Origin: Myxococcota bacterium
GTDB taxonomy: Bacteria; Myxococcota_A; UBA796; UBA9615; JAKLKC01
Reading direction: 5' to 3'
Assembly (NCBI GenBank): GCA_023150875.1
Contig: JAKLKC010000004.1
Coordinates: forward strand, 118,509 to 182,508
Length of the DNA: 64,000 nt
Below, in pieces: positions 8,491 to 18,255 of the stretch (the stretch's first letter is position 1; every line of letters begins with the position of its first letter). A program made the position numbers and the translations under genes. The notes below the pieces were generated by a model that was not told the DNA's origin, did no database searches, and saw only the letters and a program-made list of their open reading frames with translations.

Positions 8491-9807
8491 TCAGCCGTCC
8501 CGGGGCAGGCGGGCCAGGGCCCGCCCCGCCGCCTGGGCGGTGCGGGAGAGGTCGTCGTGGGAGTGGGCCAGCGACACGAACCAGGCCTCGAACTGGGAGG
8601 GGGGGAGCAGGATCCCCTGATCGAGCATCGCCCCGTAGAAGGCGCGGAAGGCGCCGAGGTCCGAGGCGCGGGCGGTGGCGAAGTCCACCACCGGCTCCCT
8701 GCGGAAGAAGAGAGTCAGCATCGACCCCACGCGCTGCAAGCGCGCCGGGACGTCCGCGGGGATCTCCGCGAGGAGGGCCGCCTCCAGGAAGGCGGAGGCC
8801 TCCTCCAGGCGGGCGTACACGCCTTCCTCCCGCAGCAGCCTCAGCATGGCCCTCCCGGCGGCGACGGCCAGGGGGTTCCCCGAGAGGGTCCCGGCCTGGT
8901 AGACCGGCCCCGCGGGGCTCACCCGGTCCATCAGGTCCGCTCGACCCCCGTAGGCCGCCAGGGGCAGGCCCCCCCCGACGATCTTGCCGAGGCAGGTCAG
9001 GTCGGGGGTCAGCCCATAGAGCTCCTGGGCCCCGCCGTAGGCGAGGCGGAAGCCGGTCATCACCTCGTCCAGGATCAGCAGGGCCCCGGTGCTCCGGCAC
9101 AGGTCCCGGAGGCCGTGCAGGAAGCCCTCCCCCGGCGGCACGCAGCCCATGTTGCCGGCCACCGGCTCGACGATGACCGCGGCGATCTCCTCCCCCCGGG
9201 CCTCGAAGAGGCGGGCGAGGGCGGGGAGGTCGTTGAACGGCGCCACCGCCGTGCACGCGGCGTAGGCCCGGGGCACACCGGGAGAGTCGGGGACGCCGAA
9301 GGTGGCGGCGCCGGAGCCGGCGGCCACCAGCAGGCCATCGGCGTGGCCGTGGTAGCACCCGTCGAACTTCACCACCACGTCCCGCCCGGTGGCCGCCCGG
9401 GCGAGGCGGATGGCGCTCATGGTGGCCTCGGTGCCCGAGGAGACCAGCCGGACCCGGTCCATGGACGGCACCGCGGCGCGGATCTCCTCGGCGAACAGGA
9501 CCTCCTCCTGGGTGGCGAGGCCGAAGCTGGTGCCCCGCTCCGCCGCCCGGACCACCGCCTCGACGATCTCGGGGTGGGCGTGGCCGAGGATCATCGGCCC
9601 CCAGGAGCCGATGTAGTCGATGTAGGTGCGGCCGCCGGAGGCGTGGACCTGGGAGCCCCGGGCGCTCTCGGCGAAGACCGGGGGGAGGCCCACGGAGCGG
9701 AACGCCCGCACGGGGGAGTTCACCCCTCCGGGGATGGAGCGGGCGGCCCGGTCGGCCAGGTCGGCGGCGGTGCCCACCTCGGGCGTGGCCTCAGTCCGTG
9801 TTGCCAT
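8491..9807 (-). CDS. hemL: Glutamate-1-semialdehyde 2,1-aminomutase
   Basis: This PLP enzyme converts glutamate-1-semialdehyde to 5-aminolevulinate in the C5 tetrapyrrole pathway. The 438-residue length is standard. Family blocks visible are [16 protein letters not shown] near the N-terminus, [15 protein letters not shown] (PLP phosphate cup), [25 protein letters not shown], and the PLP-lysine in [11 protein letters not shown]. The start at 9807 is chosen because AAGGAG lies 7 nt upstream; a longer open frame to 9876 would overlap the preceding gene deeply. The start lies inside the end of the TPR lipoprotein gene (17-base overlap), so hemL is probably co-transcribed with gyrA and that gene. 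Confidence 0.95.
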   Translation of the reverse strand: MATRTEATPEVGTAADLADRAARSIPGGVNSPVRAFRSVGLPPVFAESARGSQVHASGGRTYIDYIGSWGPMILGHAHPEIVEAVVRAAERGTSFGLATQEEVLFAEEIRAAVPSMDRVRLVSSGTEATMSAIRLARAATGRDVVVKFDGCYHGHADGLLVAAGSGAATFGVPDSPGVPRAYAACTAVAPFNDLPALARLFEARGEEIAAVIVEPVAGNMGCVPPGEGFLHGLRDLCRSTGALLILDEVMTGFRLAYGGAQELYGLTPDLTCLGKIVGGGLPLAAYGGRADLMDRVSPAGPVYQAGTLSGNPLAVAAGRAMLRLLREEGVYARLEEASAFLEAALLAEIPADVPARLQRVGSMLTLFFRREPVVDFATARASDLGAFRAFYGAMLDQGILLPPSQFEAWFVSLAHSHDDLSRTAQAAGRALARLPRDG

Positions 9808-10639
9808 CGCGAAGCTCCTTGCGCTTGCCCAGCGCGTCGATCCGGCCGTCCACCCGGGCGGGATCGGGGTGTCCATCCGACCTCATCCCGCGCCACGCGG
9901 CCAGGGCCTCGGCCTCGCGGCCAGCCCCCTCCAGGCAGCGGGCCTCCCCCTCCCGGGCCCGCCACTCCGCCTCGGTGCCCCCCGCCTGGGCGCGCAGATC
10001 GGTGTAGGCCCGGATCGCCTCGTCGTGGAGCCCCTCCTGCTCCAGGCTCTCGGCGATCCCCAGCAGCGCGGGCACGCGCCACTCGCCTCCGCCCCCCTCC
10101 TCCTCCACCAGCTTCCGCCACTCCAGCCGCGCCTGCCGCGGATCCTCCAGGGCGCGGTAGCACCGACCGATCCGGTAGCGGGCCTGCAGGGCCTGCCTCC
10201 CTTCGGGGTCGGCGGCGGCGGCGCGGTAGGCCTCGATGGCCTTGCGGGGGCGCAGCAGGTCCTTCTCGAGCACGTCCCCGAGCAGGAACGCGGCCTTTCG
10301 GGCGGCGCCGGTACCGGGGTAGCGGTCGACGAGGTCCCGGCAGGTGCGGGCGGCGTCCTCGGGCCGGCGCAGCGAGTCCCTCTGGATCCGGGCGGCCAGC
10401 AGGAGGGCCTCGGCGCCGGCCTCTCCGGGCTCCGCCCGCGCCAGCGCCTCCAGGGCCGCCAGCGCCCCCTCGTAGTCCCCCTGGACGAACAGGGCGTGGG
10501 CCCGGTCCCTCTCGGAGGACACGGGCTCGCCGGCGCAGCCCCCCGCGACCAGCAGCGCGGCGGAGACGGCGAACGCGGCCAGGGGCAGGATCCGGTCCCC
10601 CCGGGCCCGAAGGGGGCCGAGACCCTCAGTCCTCCTCAC
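9791..10639 (-). CDS. TPR-containing lipoprotein
   Basis: The 282-residue protein has a lipoprotein signal (hydrophobic stretch then VAGGC, Cys at about 35), then tetratricopeptide-like helical repeats from about residue 45 to 260 (for example [20 protein letters not shown] and [19 protein letters not shown]). TPR lipoproteins commonly scaffold envelope assemblies such as BamD-type or gliding/secretion machinery, but no specific family signature is visible here. Both ends overlap neighbours: 14 bases with gyrA and 17 bases with hemL. This indicates a translationally coupled gyrA-lipoprotein-hemL operon, an unusual gene order. Confidence 0.7.
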   Translation of the reverse strand: MRRTEGLGPLRARGDRILPLAAFAVSAALLVAGGCAGEPVSSERDRAHALFVQGDYEGALAALEALARAEPGEAGAEALLLAARIQRDSLRRPEDAARTCRDLVDRYPGTGAARKAAFLLGDVLEKDLLRPRKAIEAYRAAAADPEGRQALQARYRIGRCYRALEDPRQARLEWRKLVEEEGGGGEWRVPALLGIAESLEQEGLHDEAIRAYTDLRAQAGGTEAEWRAREGEARCLEGAGREAEALAAWRGMRSDGHPDPARVDGRIDALGKRKELRDGNTD

Positions 10640-13238
10640 CGTCGATCCCGCCGTCGTCCTCGGAGGGGACGTCGTCGTCCTCGGGATCGGTCTCCGCGCC
10701 TGCGCCCTCCTCGTCCTCCTCGGGCTCGGTGGCGGCGGGCTTCACCAGGCCGTCGTCGCCCGAGGGGCCCACCTCGTCGTCCTCGTCGTCAGGGGGCTCG
10801 ACGATGCGGGCGAGGCCGACGACGTGCTCGTCCTCGCAGAGGCTGATCAGCCGCACCCCCATGGTGTTGCGCTGCACCACGCCGATGTCCCGGGCCCGCA
10901 TGCGGATGATGATGCCACCGTCGGTGACCAGCATGATCTGGTGCTCGTCCGTCACCTGCACCGCGCCGATCACGGACCCGTTGCGCCCCCGGGTCTTGAT
11001 GTCGATGAGGCCGATCCCCCCCCGGTTCTGGAGGCGGTACTCCGGGATGGGCGTGCGCTTGCCGTAGCCGTTGGCGGTCACCGAGAGCAGGTAGCCCTCC
11101 TCGTCGTCCAGGACCACCAGGGCGACGACCTCGTCGTCGCCGACCAGGGTGACGGCCCGCACGCCCTGGGTGTCCCGGCCCATCTCCCGCACCTGCTCGT
11201 CGGTGGCCTGGAAGCGGATGGCCTTGCCCTCCCGGGTCGCCACCAGCAGGGAGCGCCCGGAGTCGTTGGCGAGCAGGCGGGCCACCAGGAGGCCGTCGTC
11301 CTCTCGGAGCTTCATGCCGATGATCCCGCTGGACAGGACGCGGGAGAACGCCGAGAGGTTGGTGCGCTTGATCATCCCCTTGCGGGTGATGGCCACCACC
11401 GAGTGGGAGTCGTCGAAGGACCGCACCGGCACCACCGCCGCCGGCTTGTCGTCGGGGGCGATGGGGACGAGGTTCACCAGGGGACGCCCCCGGGCCGCCG
11501 GTCCGGCGGCGGGGATCTCGTGGACCCGGATCCGGTAGACCTGCCCCTTCTCGGTGAAGATCAGCAGGTGCTCGTGGCTGGAGGCCACGAAGAGGTCCTC
11601 GACGAAGTCCTCCTCGCGGGTCTGCATGCCCGTCCGGCCCTTGCCGCCCCGCCGCTGGGCCCGGTACTCCCGCACGGCGCTGCGCTTGACGTAGCCCAGG
11701 TGGCTGACGGTCACCACCATGTCCTCGTCGGGGATCAGGTCCTCGATGGACAGGTCGGCGGTGTCCTCCATGAACTGGGTGCGGCGCTCGTCGGCGTACC
11801 GCTCCCGCACCTCCACCAGCTCCTCCTTGATCAGCGCGAAGATCCTCGCCTCGCTGGCCAGGAGCTCCTTCAGGCGGGTGATGGTGGCCTGCACCTCGGC
11901 GTACTCGTCGCGGATCTTGGCCTGCTCCATGCCCGTGAGCCGCTGCAGGCGGAGGTCGAGGATCGCCTGGGACTGGGCGTCGGAGAGGTCGAACCGCTCC
12001 ATGAGGCGGCTCTTGGCCTCGGCGGGCCCCGGGGCGTGGCGGATGATGGCGATGACCTCGTCCAGGTGGTCCAGGGCCTTGATGAAACCCAGGAGGATGT
12101 GGGCCCGGGCCTCGGCCTGGCGCAGCTCGAACCGGCTCCTCCGGACCGTCACCTCCTTGCGGTGGATCAGGAACTGCTGGAGGGCCTGCTTGAGGTCCAG
12201 GATCTCGGGGCGGCCGTCGACGATGGCGAGCATGTTCACGCCGAAGGTCGACTGCAGCGCCGTGTGCTTGAACAGGTGGTTGAGGACGATGTGGCCGATG
12301 GCGTCCCGCTTGAGCTCGACGACGATCCGCATGCCGCGGCGGTCGCTCTCGTCCCGCAGGTCGCTGATCCCCTCGATCTTCTTGTCCTTGACCAGCTCGG
12401 CGATGTGCTCGATGAGCCGCGCCTTGTTCACCTGGTAGGGGATCTCGGTGATCACGATCTGCTCGCGATCCCCCTTGGCCATCTTCTCGATCTCGGCGCG
12501 GCCCCGGACGATCACCCTCCCCCGCCCGGTCTCGTAGGCCTCGATGACCCCCGCGCGACCGTAGATCACGCCCGCGGTGGGGAAGTCCGGGCCTGGGACG
12601 TGGCGCATCAGGTCCCGGATGGTCAGCTCGGGGTCGTCGATGAGGGCGATGGCGGCGTCGATGACCTCCCGCACGTTGTGGGGAGGGATGTTGGTCGCCA
12701 TGCCCACCGCGATCCCCGAGCTGCCGTTGACCAGCAGGTTGGGCAGGCGGGTGGGCATGACCCGGGGCTCGACGGTGGACCCGTCGAAGTTGGGCTCGAA
12801 GTCGACGGTGTCCTTGTCGATGTCCGCCAGCAGCTCCTCGGCCACCCGGGTCATGCGGGACTCGGTGTACCGGTAGGCGGCGGGGGGATCGCCGTCGACG
12901 GAGCCGAAGTTGCCCTGGCCGTCCACCAGCGGGTAGCGGAGGTTCCACGGCTGGGCCATGCGCACCAGGGCGTCGTAGACGGCCGCGTCCCCGTGGGGGT
13001 GGTACTTCTTGAGCACCTCGCCGACGACGCCGGCGCACTTGGAGTAGCGGCGGTTGCTGAGGAGCCCCTCGCGGAACATCGCGTACAGGATCCGCCGGTG
13101 CACCGGCTTGAGCCCGTCCCGGGCGTTGGGGAGGGCGCGCCCCACGATGACGCTCATCGAGTAGTCGAGGTAGCTCGACCTCATCTCGTCTTCGATGTTG
13201 ACGTCGAGGAGCTGGCGGGCGAAGGGCGTGTCGGACAT
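10626..13238 (-). CDS. gyrA: DNA gyrase subunit A
   Basis: The breakage-reunion subunit of gyrase introduces negative supercoils with GyrB. The 870-residue protein has the winged-helix/tower domain with catalytic Tyr124 in [11 protein letters not shown]-terminal beta-pinwheel carries the GyrA box QRRGGKGR, which separates gyrase from topoisomerase IV. A very acidic tail ends the protein. In the quinolone-resistance region ([10 protein letters not shown]) the position equivalent to E. coli Ser83 is Ala85, while the Asp87 equivalent (Asp89) is kept. It heads a coupled operon with a TPR lipoprotein and hemL and has its own promoter near 13350. Confidence 0.97.
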   Translation of the reverse strand: MSDTPFARQLLDVNIEDEMRSSYLDYSMSVIVGRALPNARDGLKPVHRRILYAMFREGLLSNRRYSKCAGVVGEVLKKYHPHGDAAVYDALVRMAQPWNLRYPLVDGQGNFGSVDGDPPAAYRYTESRMTRVAEELLADIDKDTVDFEPNFDGSTVEPRVMPTRLPNLLVNGSSGIAVGMATNIPPHNVREVIDAAIALIDDPELTIRDLMRHVPGPDFPTAGVIYGRAGVIEAYETGRGRVIVRGRAEIEKMAKGDREQIVITEIPYQVNKARLIEHIAELVKDKKIEGISDLRDESDRRGMRIVVELKRDAIGHIVLNHLFKHTALQSTFGVNMLAIVDGRPEILDLKQALQQFLIHRKEVTVRRSRFELRQAEARAHILLGFIKALDHLDEVIAIIRHAPGPAEAKSRLMERFDLSDAQSQAILDLRLQRLTGMEQAKIRDEYAEVQATITRLKELLASEARIFALIKEELVEVRERYADERRTQFMEDTADLSIEDLIPDEDMVVTVSHLGYVKRSAVREYRAQRRGGKGRTGMQTREEDFVEDLFVASSHEHLLIFTEKGQVYRIRVHEIPAAGPAARGRPLVNLVPIAPDDKPAAVVPVRSFDDSHSVVAITRKGMIKRTNLSAFSRVLSSGIIGMKLREDDGLLVARLLANDSGRSLLVATREGKAIRFQATDEQVREMGRDTQGVRAVTLVGDDEVVALVVLDDEEGYLLSVTANGYGKRTPIPEYRLQNRGGIGLIDIKTRGRNGSVIGAVQVTDEHQIMLVTDGGIIIRMRARDIGVVQRNTMGVRLISLCEDEHVVGLARIVEPPDDEDDEVGPSGDDGLVKPAATEPEEDEEGAGAETDPEDDDVPSEDDGGIDGEED

Positions 13239-13339
13239 GGGGGCCTCGGCCGGTCGTCGGGAACCGCGCCCGCGGGGGCGCCGCGCCCTCTCCCGGGGTC
13301 GGCGGGGGGCCGGGCCCGGGGGGCGCGCGAAAGCGGGGG

Positions 13340-13368
13340 AGGATACTCCGGATCCGCCCGGAAATCAA
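13340..13368 (-). promoter_or_regulatory. Probable gyrA promoter
   Basis: On the minus strand TTGATT (13368-13363) and TATCCT (13345-13340) are spaced by 17 nt, leaving a leader of about 95 bases before the gyrA ATG at 13238. Confidence 0.6.
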
Positions 13369-13453
13369 GGGCGAGGCCCGGTGCAAGTCCGCGAAAGGAT
13401 AAGTCTTTTTTGGGGAGATGCCAGGGGGTCCGGGGAGGGACGCCGCCGGGGCC

Positions 13454-14674
13454 TCAGGAGCGCAGGCCCGGGAAGAGGTGCCGATCGATCTCCAGGAGCC
13501 CCGAGAAGTCGAAGACCTCGGAGGGGAGGCGGGGGACCTCCTGGATCGCGGCCCTCGGTCCGGCGGCGCGGGCGAGGGAGGCGATCCGGCGGGAGTCGTC
13601 CCGGGAGCGGACCGCGGCGTCCGCGAGGGCGCGTTCCAGGTCCAGGGCGAAGCGGGCGGCCTCGGCGGGGCTCGCCCCGTCCCCCTCGGCCACCGCCACC
13701 GCCTCGGCCCGCCCGGCGGCGTCGACGACGTGACCCCGGGAGTCCGCCTCCACCTCGCCGTATCGTCCCACCTGGTTCACGATGAACAGCCCCCCGGGCA
13801 TGCCCCGCTCCCGGAGCTGACCGGTGAAGAACACGGCGTCGTCCATGGAGGCCTCTTCGGGGGAGCACACGACGACGAAGCGGGTGGTGGCGGGGTCCCG
13901 CAGGAGCCGGGCGACCCCCTCGGAGCGATCCCGGAAGCCGCGGTAGAGGTCCTTGAAGGCCAGGAAGAACTCGGAGAGCTCGTCCAGGAACTCCCGCCCG
14001 AAGATCGAGGACAGCAGCCGGAACACGATGGACCCCGTCCCCAGCACGATCCGCTTGCCGAAGACCCTCCCCTCGTCGTAGGGCGAGAGGAACCACTTCA
14101 TGATCTTGTCGTCCAGGAAGCGGGTCAGTCGGCCGGACGCCTCCAGGAAGTCCAGGGCGTTCTTCATGGGCGGGGTGTCGAGCACGATGAGGTCGTACGC
14201 GCCGGAGTGGTAGACGTCCCAGAGCTTCTCGCTGGCCATGTACTCCTGGGAGGCGGCGAGGTTGTCGGCGAGCTGCCGATAGACGCGGTTCTCGAGGATC
14301 CTCCGCCGCGCCGCCTCGTCGGGGGCGAGGCGCAGGATCAGCTCGTCGAAGGTCTTGCGGGTGTCGAGCATCATCGCCCGCAGCGGAGCCCGGGCCAGGA
14401 CGCCGGCGTCGTGGAACTTCGAGGCGGGGATCTCCTTCTCCTCGTTGCCCAGCTCCGAGAGGCCGAGGGAGTTGGCGAGGCGGCGGGCGGGATCGATGGT
14501 GATGACCAGGGCCCGCCGCCCCAGCAGGGCCGCCCGGATCCCCAGGGCGGCGGCGGTGGTGGTCTTGCCCACCCCCCCCGATCCCACGCAGACGATGAGG
14601 CGCCGGGTCCGCACGGCGTCCTCCAGGGACTCGACCCCGCGGCGGCCCCGACTGTCGGGCATGGGGGCGCTCAC
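13454..14674 (-). CDS. ArsA/Get3-like P-loop ATPase (second of a pair)
   Basis: The 406-residue ATPase belongs to the ArsA/GET3 branch of the SIMIBI class. The deviant Walker A is VGSGGVGKTTT (about 30-40). A switch region DPARRLANSLGL and a Walker B-like LIVLDTPPMKNALDFLE follow. A hydrophobic helical segment (SIVFRLLSSIFGREFLDELS, then FFLAFKDLYRGF) may bind client peptides or partner protein. The GTG at 14674 overlaps the stop of the upstream ArsA-like gene (GTGA) and has a GGGGGAGGG site just before it; ATG at 14662 is the alternative. Adjacent ArsA-like pairs are known in mycobacteria (Rv3679-Rv3680), where the products form a complex, so a heterodimer is plausible. No ArsB, ArsC or ArsR is nearby, so arsenite export is unlikely. 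Confidence 0.85.
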   Translation of the reverse strand: MSAPMPDSRGRRGVESLEDAVRTRRLIVCVGSGGVGKTTTAAALGIRAALLGRRALVITIDPARRLANSLGLSELGNEEKEIPASKFHDAGVLARAPLRAMMLDTRKTFDELILRLAPDEAARRRILENRVYRQLADNLAASQEYMASEKLWDVYHSGAYDLIVLDTPPMKNALDFLEASGRLTRFLDDKIMKWFLSPYDEGRVFGKRIVLGTGSIVFRLLSSIFGREFLDELSEFFLAFKDLYRGFRDRSEGVARLLRDPATTRFVVVCSPEEASMDDAVFFTGQLRERGMPGGLFIVNQVGRYGEVEADSRGHVVDAAGRAEAVAVAEGDGASPAEAARFALDLERALADAAVRSRDDSRRIASLARAAGPRAAIQEVPRLPSEVFDFSGLLEIDRHLFPGLRS

Positions 14675-15588
14675 GAGCCCTCCCCCTGGAGCCAGCCCGC
14701 GAGGTGGCGCGCCGTCTCCAGGCCCTCGCCCCCGGACAGCAGGGGCACCGAGAGGGGGGCGCGGCCCGTCTCCTCCTCGATCCGCCGCCGGGCGACCTCG
14801 GCGCGCTGGGCGGCGGCGTCCAGGTCCCCCAGGGCGTCGGCGGCCAGGGCGAGCCGGGCGGACCGCGGCCCCCTCTCCCGCACCGCCTGGAGCCACCGGC
14901 GCTCCCGGGGGGACGGGCGCGGGCCCGGGTCCCGGTTGAGCAGGATCCCCTCGATGGGGGGGAAGCCCAGGCGCCCGATGTGGCGCGCCGTCTCCAGCAC
15001 CTCGTTCACGCTCATCTCCTCGGGGATGGTGAGCAGCACCAGCGAGGTGCCGTGGGGATCGGAGATCGTCTCGGAGATCTCCTCGCCCCGCTTGCGGAGC
15101 GGGCCCACCTGGAACAGGCGTCGCACCGACTCCAGGGTCTTGAACAGGGCGTAGGCGTGGCCGCTGGCGGGCAGGTCGACCACCAGGGTGTCGTACCGGC
15201 CCCCCCGCACCAGGGCGTGGATCCGGGAGAGCAGCACCAGCTCCCGGGCCCCGGGGGTGGCCTGGAGGAAGTACTGCACGATGCGGTTCTTGAGGATGAG
15301 CTGGACCACCCGCTCCACCGGCACCACCTCCGCCAGGTAGGCGTGCAGGGCGCCGAGGAAGTCGATGTTGGCGATCTCGATCCCGGGGGCGACGGGGCTC
15401 GGCTGGAACTCGGGCCTCCTGCCGAAGACCGACTCCAGGGCCGGCCGCGCCGAGTCCACCTCGGCCAGGAGGACGGAGCGACCCCGCCCCGCCAGGGCGA
15501 GCCCCAGGGCGGAGGTGAAGGTGCTCTTCCCGGTGCCTCCCTTGCCGGTGACGAAGATCAGGCGCCGCTTCTCGAAGGTGTCGAGCAT
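14671..15588 (-). CDS. ArsA/Get3-like P-loop ATPase (first of a pair)
   Basis: The 305-residue protein carries a deviant Walker A, VTGKGGTGKSTF (about 13-24), the switch I aspartate in AEVDSARPALESVFG, and a Walker B-like strand TLVVDLPASGHAYAL. It resembles half of ArsA and one subunit of actinobacterial or deltaproteobacterial ArsA-like pairs. Residues HAYALFKTLESVRRLFQVGP suggest an amphipathic helix region. Translation is coupled to the second ATPase by a four-base overlap. The two together probably form a heteromeric ATPase handling membrane or hydrophobic clients. This function is inferred from the GET3 fold and is not demonstrated by the sequence. Confidence 0.85.
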   Translation of the reverse strand: MLDTFEKRRLIFVTGKGGTGKSTFTSALGLALAGRGRSVLLAEVDSARPALESVFGRRPEFQPSPVAPGIEIANIDFLGALHAYLAEVVPVERVVQLILKNRIVQYFLQATPGARELVLLSRIHALVRGGRYDTLVVDLPASGHAYALFKTLESVRRLFQVGPLRKRGEEISETISDPHGTSLVLLTIPEEMSVNEVLETARHIGRLGFPPIEGILLNRDPGPRPSPRERRWLQAVRERGPRSARLALAADALGDLDAAAQRAEVARRRIEEETGRAPLSVPLLSGGEGLETARHLAGWLQGEGS

Positions 15589-15673
15589 CGAAGGAGGACC
15601 CGAAAGGGTTGGCTGGGTTCTCTGGGGAACGCCCGCCCGGCCGGCGGCGGGCCGCGGGGGCGCGGGACGGGCT

Positions 15674-17989
15674 TCAGGAGCCGGCGCTCCCGAGCCTCAG
15701 GCTGTTGAGCACGACCGAGAGCGAGGACAGGGCCATGGCGGCCCCGGCCATGGCGGGGTCGAGGGCGATCCCGAAGGCGGGGACCAGGGCTCCGGCCGCG
15801 ACGGGGATGGCCACCAGATTGTAGACGAACGCCCAGGCGAGGTTCTGCCGGACGGTGCGAACGGTCGCCTTGGCGAGGCGGATGGCGCGCCCCACCTTGG
15901 TCAGATCCCCCTGGACGAGGGTGATCCCCGCCGCCGCCCGCGCGGCGTCGGTCCCGGTGCCCAGGGCGATCCCCAGGTCGGCGGCGGCGAGGGCGGGGGC
16001 GTCGTTGACGCCGTCCCCCACCATGGCCACCACCCGCCCCTCCCCCCGCAGGGCCCGCACCCGGTCCGCCTTGTCCGCGGGATCCACCTCGGCCTCCACC
16101 CGGTGGATCCCCAGGCGGGCCGCCACCGCCTGCGCCGCGGCGCGGCTGTCGCCGGAGAGCAGGTGGATCCGCAGGCCCATCCCCCGCAGCTCCGCCACCG
16201 CCCGGGCGGCGTCGGGGCGCTCCCGGTCCTGGAGACCCAGCAGGGCCACCGCCCGGCCGTCGACGGCGATGGCGACGGGGGTCTCGCCCCGCCCGGCGAG
16301 GCCGTCCGCCGCCGCCGTCACCTCCTCCGCTCCCCCGATCCCCGCCCCGGCGAGGAAGCGGGGGGATCCGACCCGCACCGCCCGGCCCCCCACCGTCGCC
16401 GCCACCCCTCCGCCCGCGACGGAGCGGAAGCCCTCCGCCTCGGGGATCCCTCCCCGGGAGGCCGCCGCGCGCACCACCGCCTGGGCCAGGGGATGCTCCG
16501 ATGACCGCTCCACGGCGGCGGCGAGGGCCAGCACCTCGCCCTCGGGCAGGGGACCGAGGGGGTGCACCGACACCACCTCCGGGCGCCCGAGGGTCAGGGT
16601 GCCGGTCTTGTCGAAGACCACGTCGGTGATGGCGCCCGCCCGCTCCAGGGACTCGCCTCCCCGCAGCAGCAGGCCCAGCCGGGCGCCCCGCCCCGTACCC
16701 ACCATCACCGCCACCGGCGTCGCCAGTCCCAGGGCGCAGGGGCAGGCGACCAGGAGCACGGCCACGGCGCTGAAGAACCCCCTCTCGGGCTGCCCCGCCA
16801 CCGCCCAGGCGGCGAAGGCGAGGGCGGCGATCCCCATCACCACCGGCACGAAGACCGCCGAGACCTGGTCGGCCAGGCGCTGGATCCCGGCCTTCTCCTC
16901 CTGGGCGGTCCGCACCAGTGCCAGGATCCGCTCCAGGGTGCCGTCCCGCCCCGCCCTGCGGACCCGCACCGTCAGGGCTCCCGAGGCGTTGAGGGTCCCC
17001 CCCGTCACCTCGTCCCCCGGCCCCTTGTCCACGGGGATGGACTCGCCGGTGACGATCTGCTCGTCCACCGCCGAGCGCCCGTCGACGACGAGGCCGTCGG
17101 CGGGGACCCGCTCCCCGGGGCGCACCAGCACCCGATCCCCGGGGATCAGGTCCGCGGCGGGGACGGGGACGTGCTCGCCCCCGCGCAGCAGGGTGGCCCG
17201 CTCGGGGCGGAGGAGGGCCAGGCCCCGCAGGGAGCGGGCGGCGCCGTGCCGCGCCCGGATCTCCAGCCACCGCCCCAGCAGCAGGAAGGCGACGATCATC
17301 GCCGCCCCGTCGAAGTAGAGCCCCCGGGCCTCGGCCGCGGCGGCGCCGCCGGCGCGGACCCACGTCGCCAGCCCGTGGACGAAGGCCGCGGTGGTGCCGA
17401 GGGCGACGAGGGTGTTCATGTCCGGCGCCCGGTGCCGCACCGAGGCTGCGGCACCCCGGACGAAGCGGGCTCCCGCGCCGTAGACCACCAGGGAAGCGAC
17501 CGCGACCTGCCCCAGCACCCGGAGCAGGGGCGGGACCCCGTGCAGCCCCGGCACGTGGTGGGGCATGGACAGGGCCATCACCACTGCCGATCCCACCGCC
17601 GCCGACACGGCCTCGATGCCGAGGCGCCGCCGCTCCGCCGTGGCGCGGGCCTCCTCCCCGGCCTCGCCGTCCCCCTCCCGGCCCTCCCGGACCTCGAACC
17701 CGGCGTCCTCCACGGCCCGCCTCAGCTCGGCGAGCCCCACCTCCCCACCGCGGTAGTCGACGGCGGCCCGCTCGGTGGCGTAGTTCACCCGCGCGTCCAC
17801 CACCCCGGGCACCCGCCCCAGCACCCGCTCCAGCCTCGCAGCGCAGGCGCCGCACGTCATCCCCACCACGCCGAGGTCGAAGGACTCCACCTCGGGGGGA
17901 GCCTCGCCCGGGGCCGCGGCGCGGAGCGATCGGGCATCCTCCAGGGCCGCGGGGGGACGCGGGGGGACCGGGGCCACGGTGGAGTTCAT
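15674..17989 (-). CDS. copA: Copper-translocating P1B-type ATPase
   Basis: The 771-residue pump exports Cu(I). A single N-terminal heavy-metal domain carries GMTCGAC (about 43-49). Eight transmembrane helices follow in the P1B arrangement with the CPC metal motif VACPCALGLATP, the actuator TGES, the phosphorylation site FDKTGTLT, the SEHPLA nucleotide motif, and GDGVNDAPAL. The two distal motifs in the last helices (YNLVAIPVAAG and MALSSLSVVLNSLRL) match the CopA (Cu+) group. The ATG overlaps the stop of the upstream small metallochaperone by four bases, forming a copZ-copA unit. No CueR or CsoR regulator is visible nearby. Confidence 0.95.
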   Translation of the reverse strand: MNSTVAPVPPRPPAALEDARSLRAAAPGEAPPEVESFDLGVVGMTCGACAARLERVLGRVPGVVDARVNYATERAAVDYRGGEVGLAELRRAVEDAGFEVREGREGDGEAGEEARATAERRRLGIEAVSAAVGSAVVMALSMPHHVPGLHGVPPLLRVLGQVAVASLVVYGAGARFVRGAAASVRHRAPDMNTLVALGTTAAFVHGLATWVRAGGAAAAEARGLYFDGAAMIVAFLLLGRWLEIRARHGAARSLRGLALLRPERATLLRGGEHVPVPAADLIPGDRVLVRPGERVPADGLVVDGRSAVDEQIVTGESIPVDKGPGDEVTGGTLNASGALTVRVRRAGRDGTLERILALVRTAQEEKAGIQRLADQVSAVFVPVVMGIAALAFAAWAVAGQPERGFFSAVAVLLVACPCALGLATPVAVMVGTGRGARLGLLLRGGESLERAGAITDVVFDKTGTLTLGRPEVVSVHPLGPLPEGEVLALAAAVERSSEHPLAQAVVRAAASRGGIPEAEGFRSVAGGGVAATVGGRAVRVGSPRFLAGAGIGGAEEVTAAADGLAGRGETPVAIAVDGRAVALLGLQDRERPDAARAVAELRGMGLRIHLLSGDSRAAAQAVAARLGIHRVEAEVDPADKADRVRALRGEGRVVAMVGDGVNDAPALAAADLGIALGTGTDAARAAAGITLVQGDLTKVGRAIRLAKATVRTVRQNLAWAFVYNLVAIPVAAGALVPAFGIALDPAMAGAAMALSSLSVVLNSLRLGSAGS

Positions 17990-18204
17990 TCCGCAGGGAC
18001 CACCTGGAAGCCGGCGGCCTCGACCCGGGCCGCGATGGTCCCCCGGTCCACGCCGGGATCGGCCTCCACGCGCACCTCCCGGGCGCGGTGGTCCGCCCGC
18101 ACCGATCGCACCCCCGGCAGGGCGGAGACGGCGCGGACCACGCTGGCCTCGCAGCCCGAGCAGGTCATCCCCAGCACCTTCAGGACGGTCTCTCCCATCG
18201 CCAT
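17986..18204 (-). CDS. copZ: CopZ-like heavy-metal-associated domain protein
   Basis: The 72-residue protein is a single HMA domain with the metal-binding loop GMTCSGC near residue 12 and a C-terminal AAGFQVVP strand. Such proteins deliver Cu(I) to CopA. The start at 18204 is preferred because GGAGG lies 8 nt upstream, whereas the longer frame to 18219 has no site. It ends overlapping the copA start (ATGA), so the two are co-translated. The chaperone and the N-terminal domain of CopA share the same fold and probably dock. Confidence 0.9.
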   Translation of the reverse strand: MAMGETVLKVLGMTCSGCEASVVRAVSALPGVRSVRADHRAREVRVEADPGVDRGTIAARVEAAGFQVVPAE

Positions 18205-18255
18205 CGTTCCAGCCTCCACCGGCCCACCGCCCTCCGGGCGAGCCCGGCGCCCACT

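Noticed and set aside
8074..11067. 997-codon plus-strand frame opposite atpI, hemL and gyrA
   Set aside because: Low-complexity Arg/Gly/Pro-rich translation with no family motif, a GC-rich shadow of genes on the other strand. The same holds for 10824-13733, 21271-24255 and 42029-45019.
13400..13415. T-run at 13406-13411 as an intrinsic terminator
   Set aside because: The T-run is on the plus strand, where no gene ends. The genes here run on the minus strand and no stable stem precedes it.
13454..15588. Arsenite efflux operon
   Set aside because: The two ATPases are ArsA-like, but there is no arsB, arsC, arsD or arsR and the usual metal-binding cysteines of ArsA were not found.
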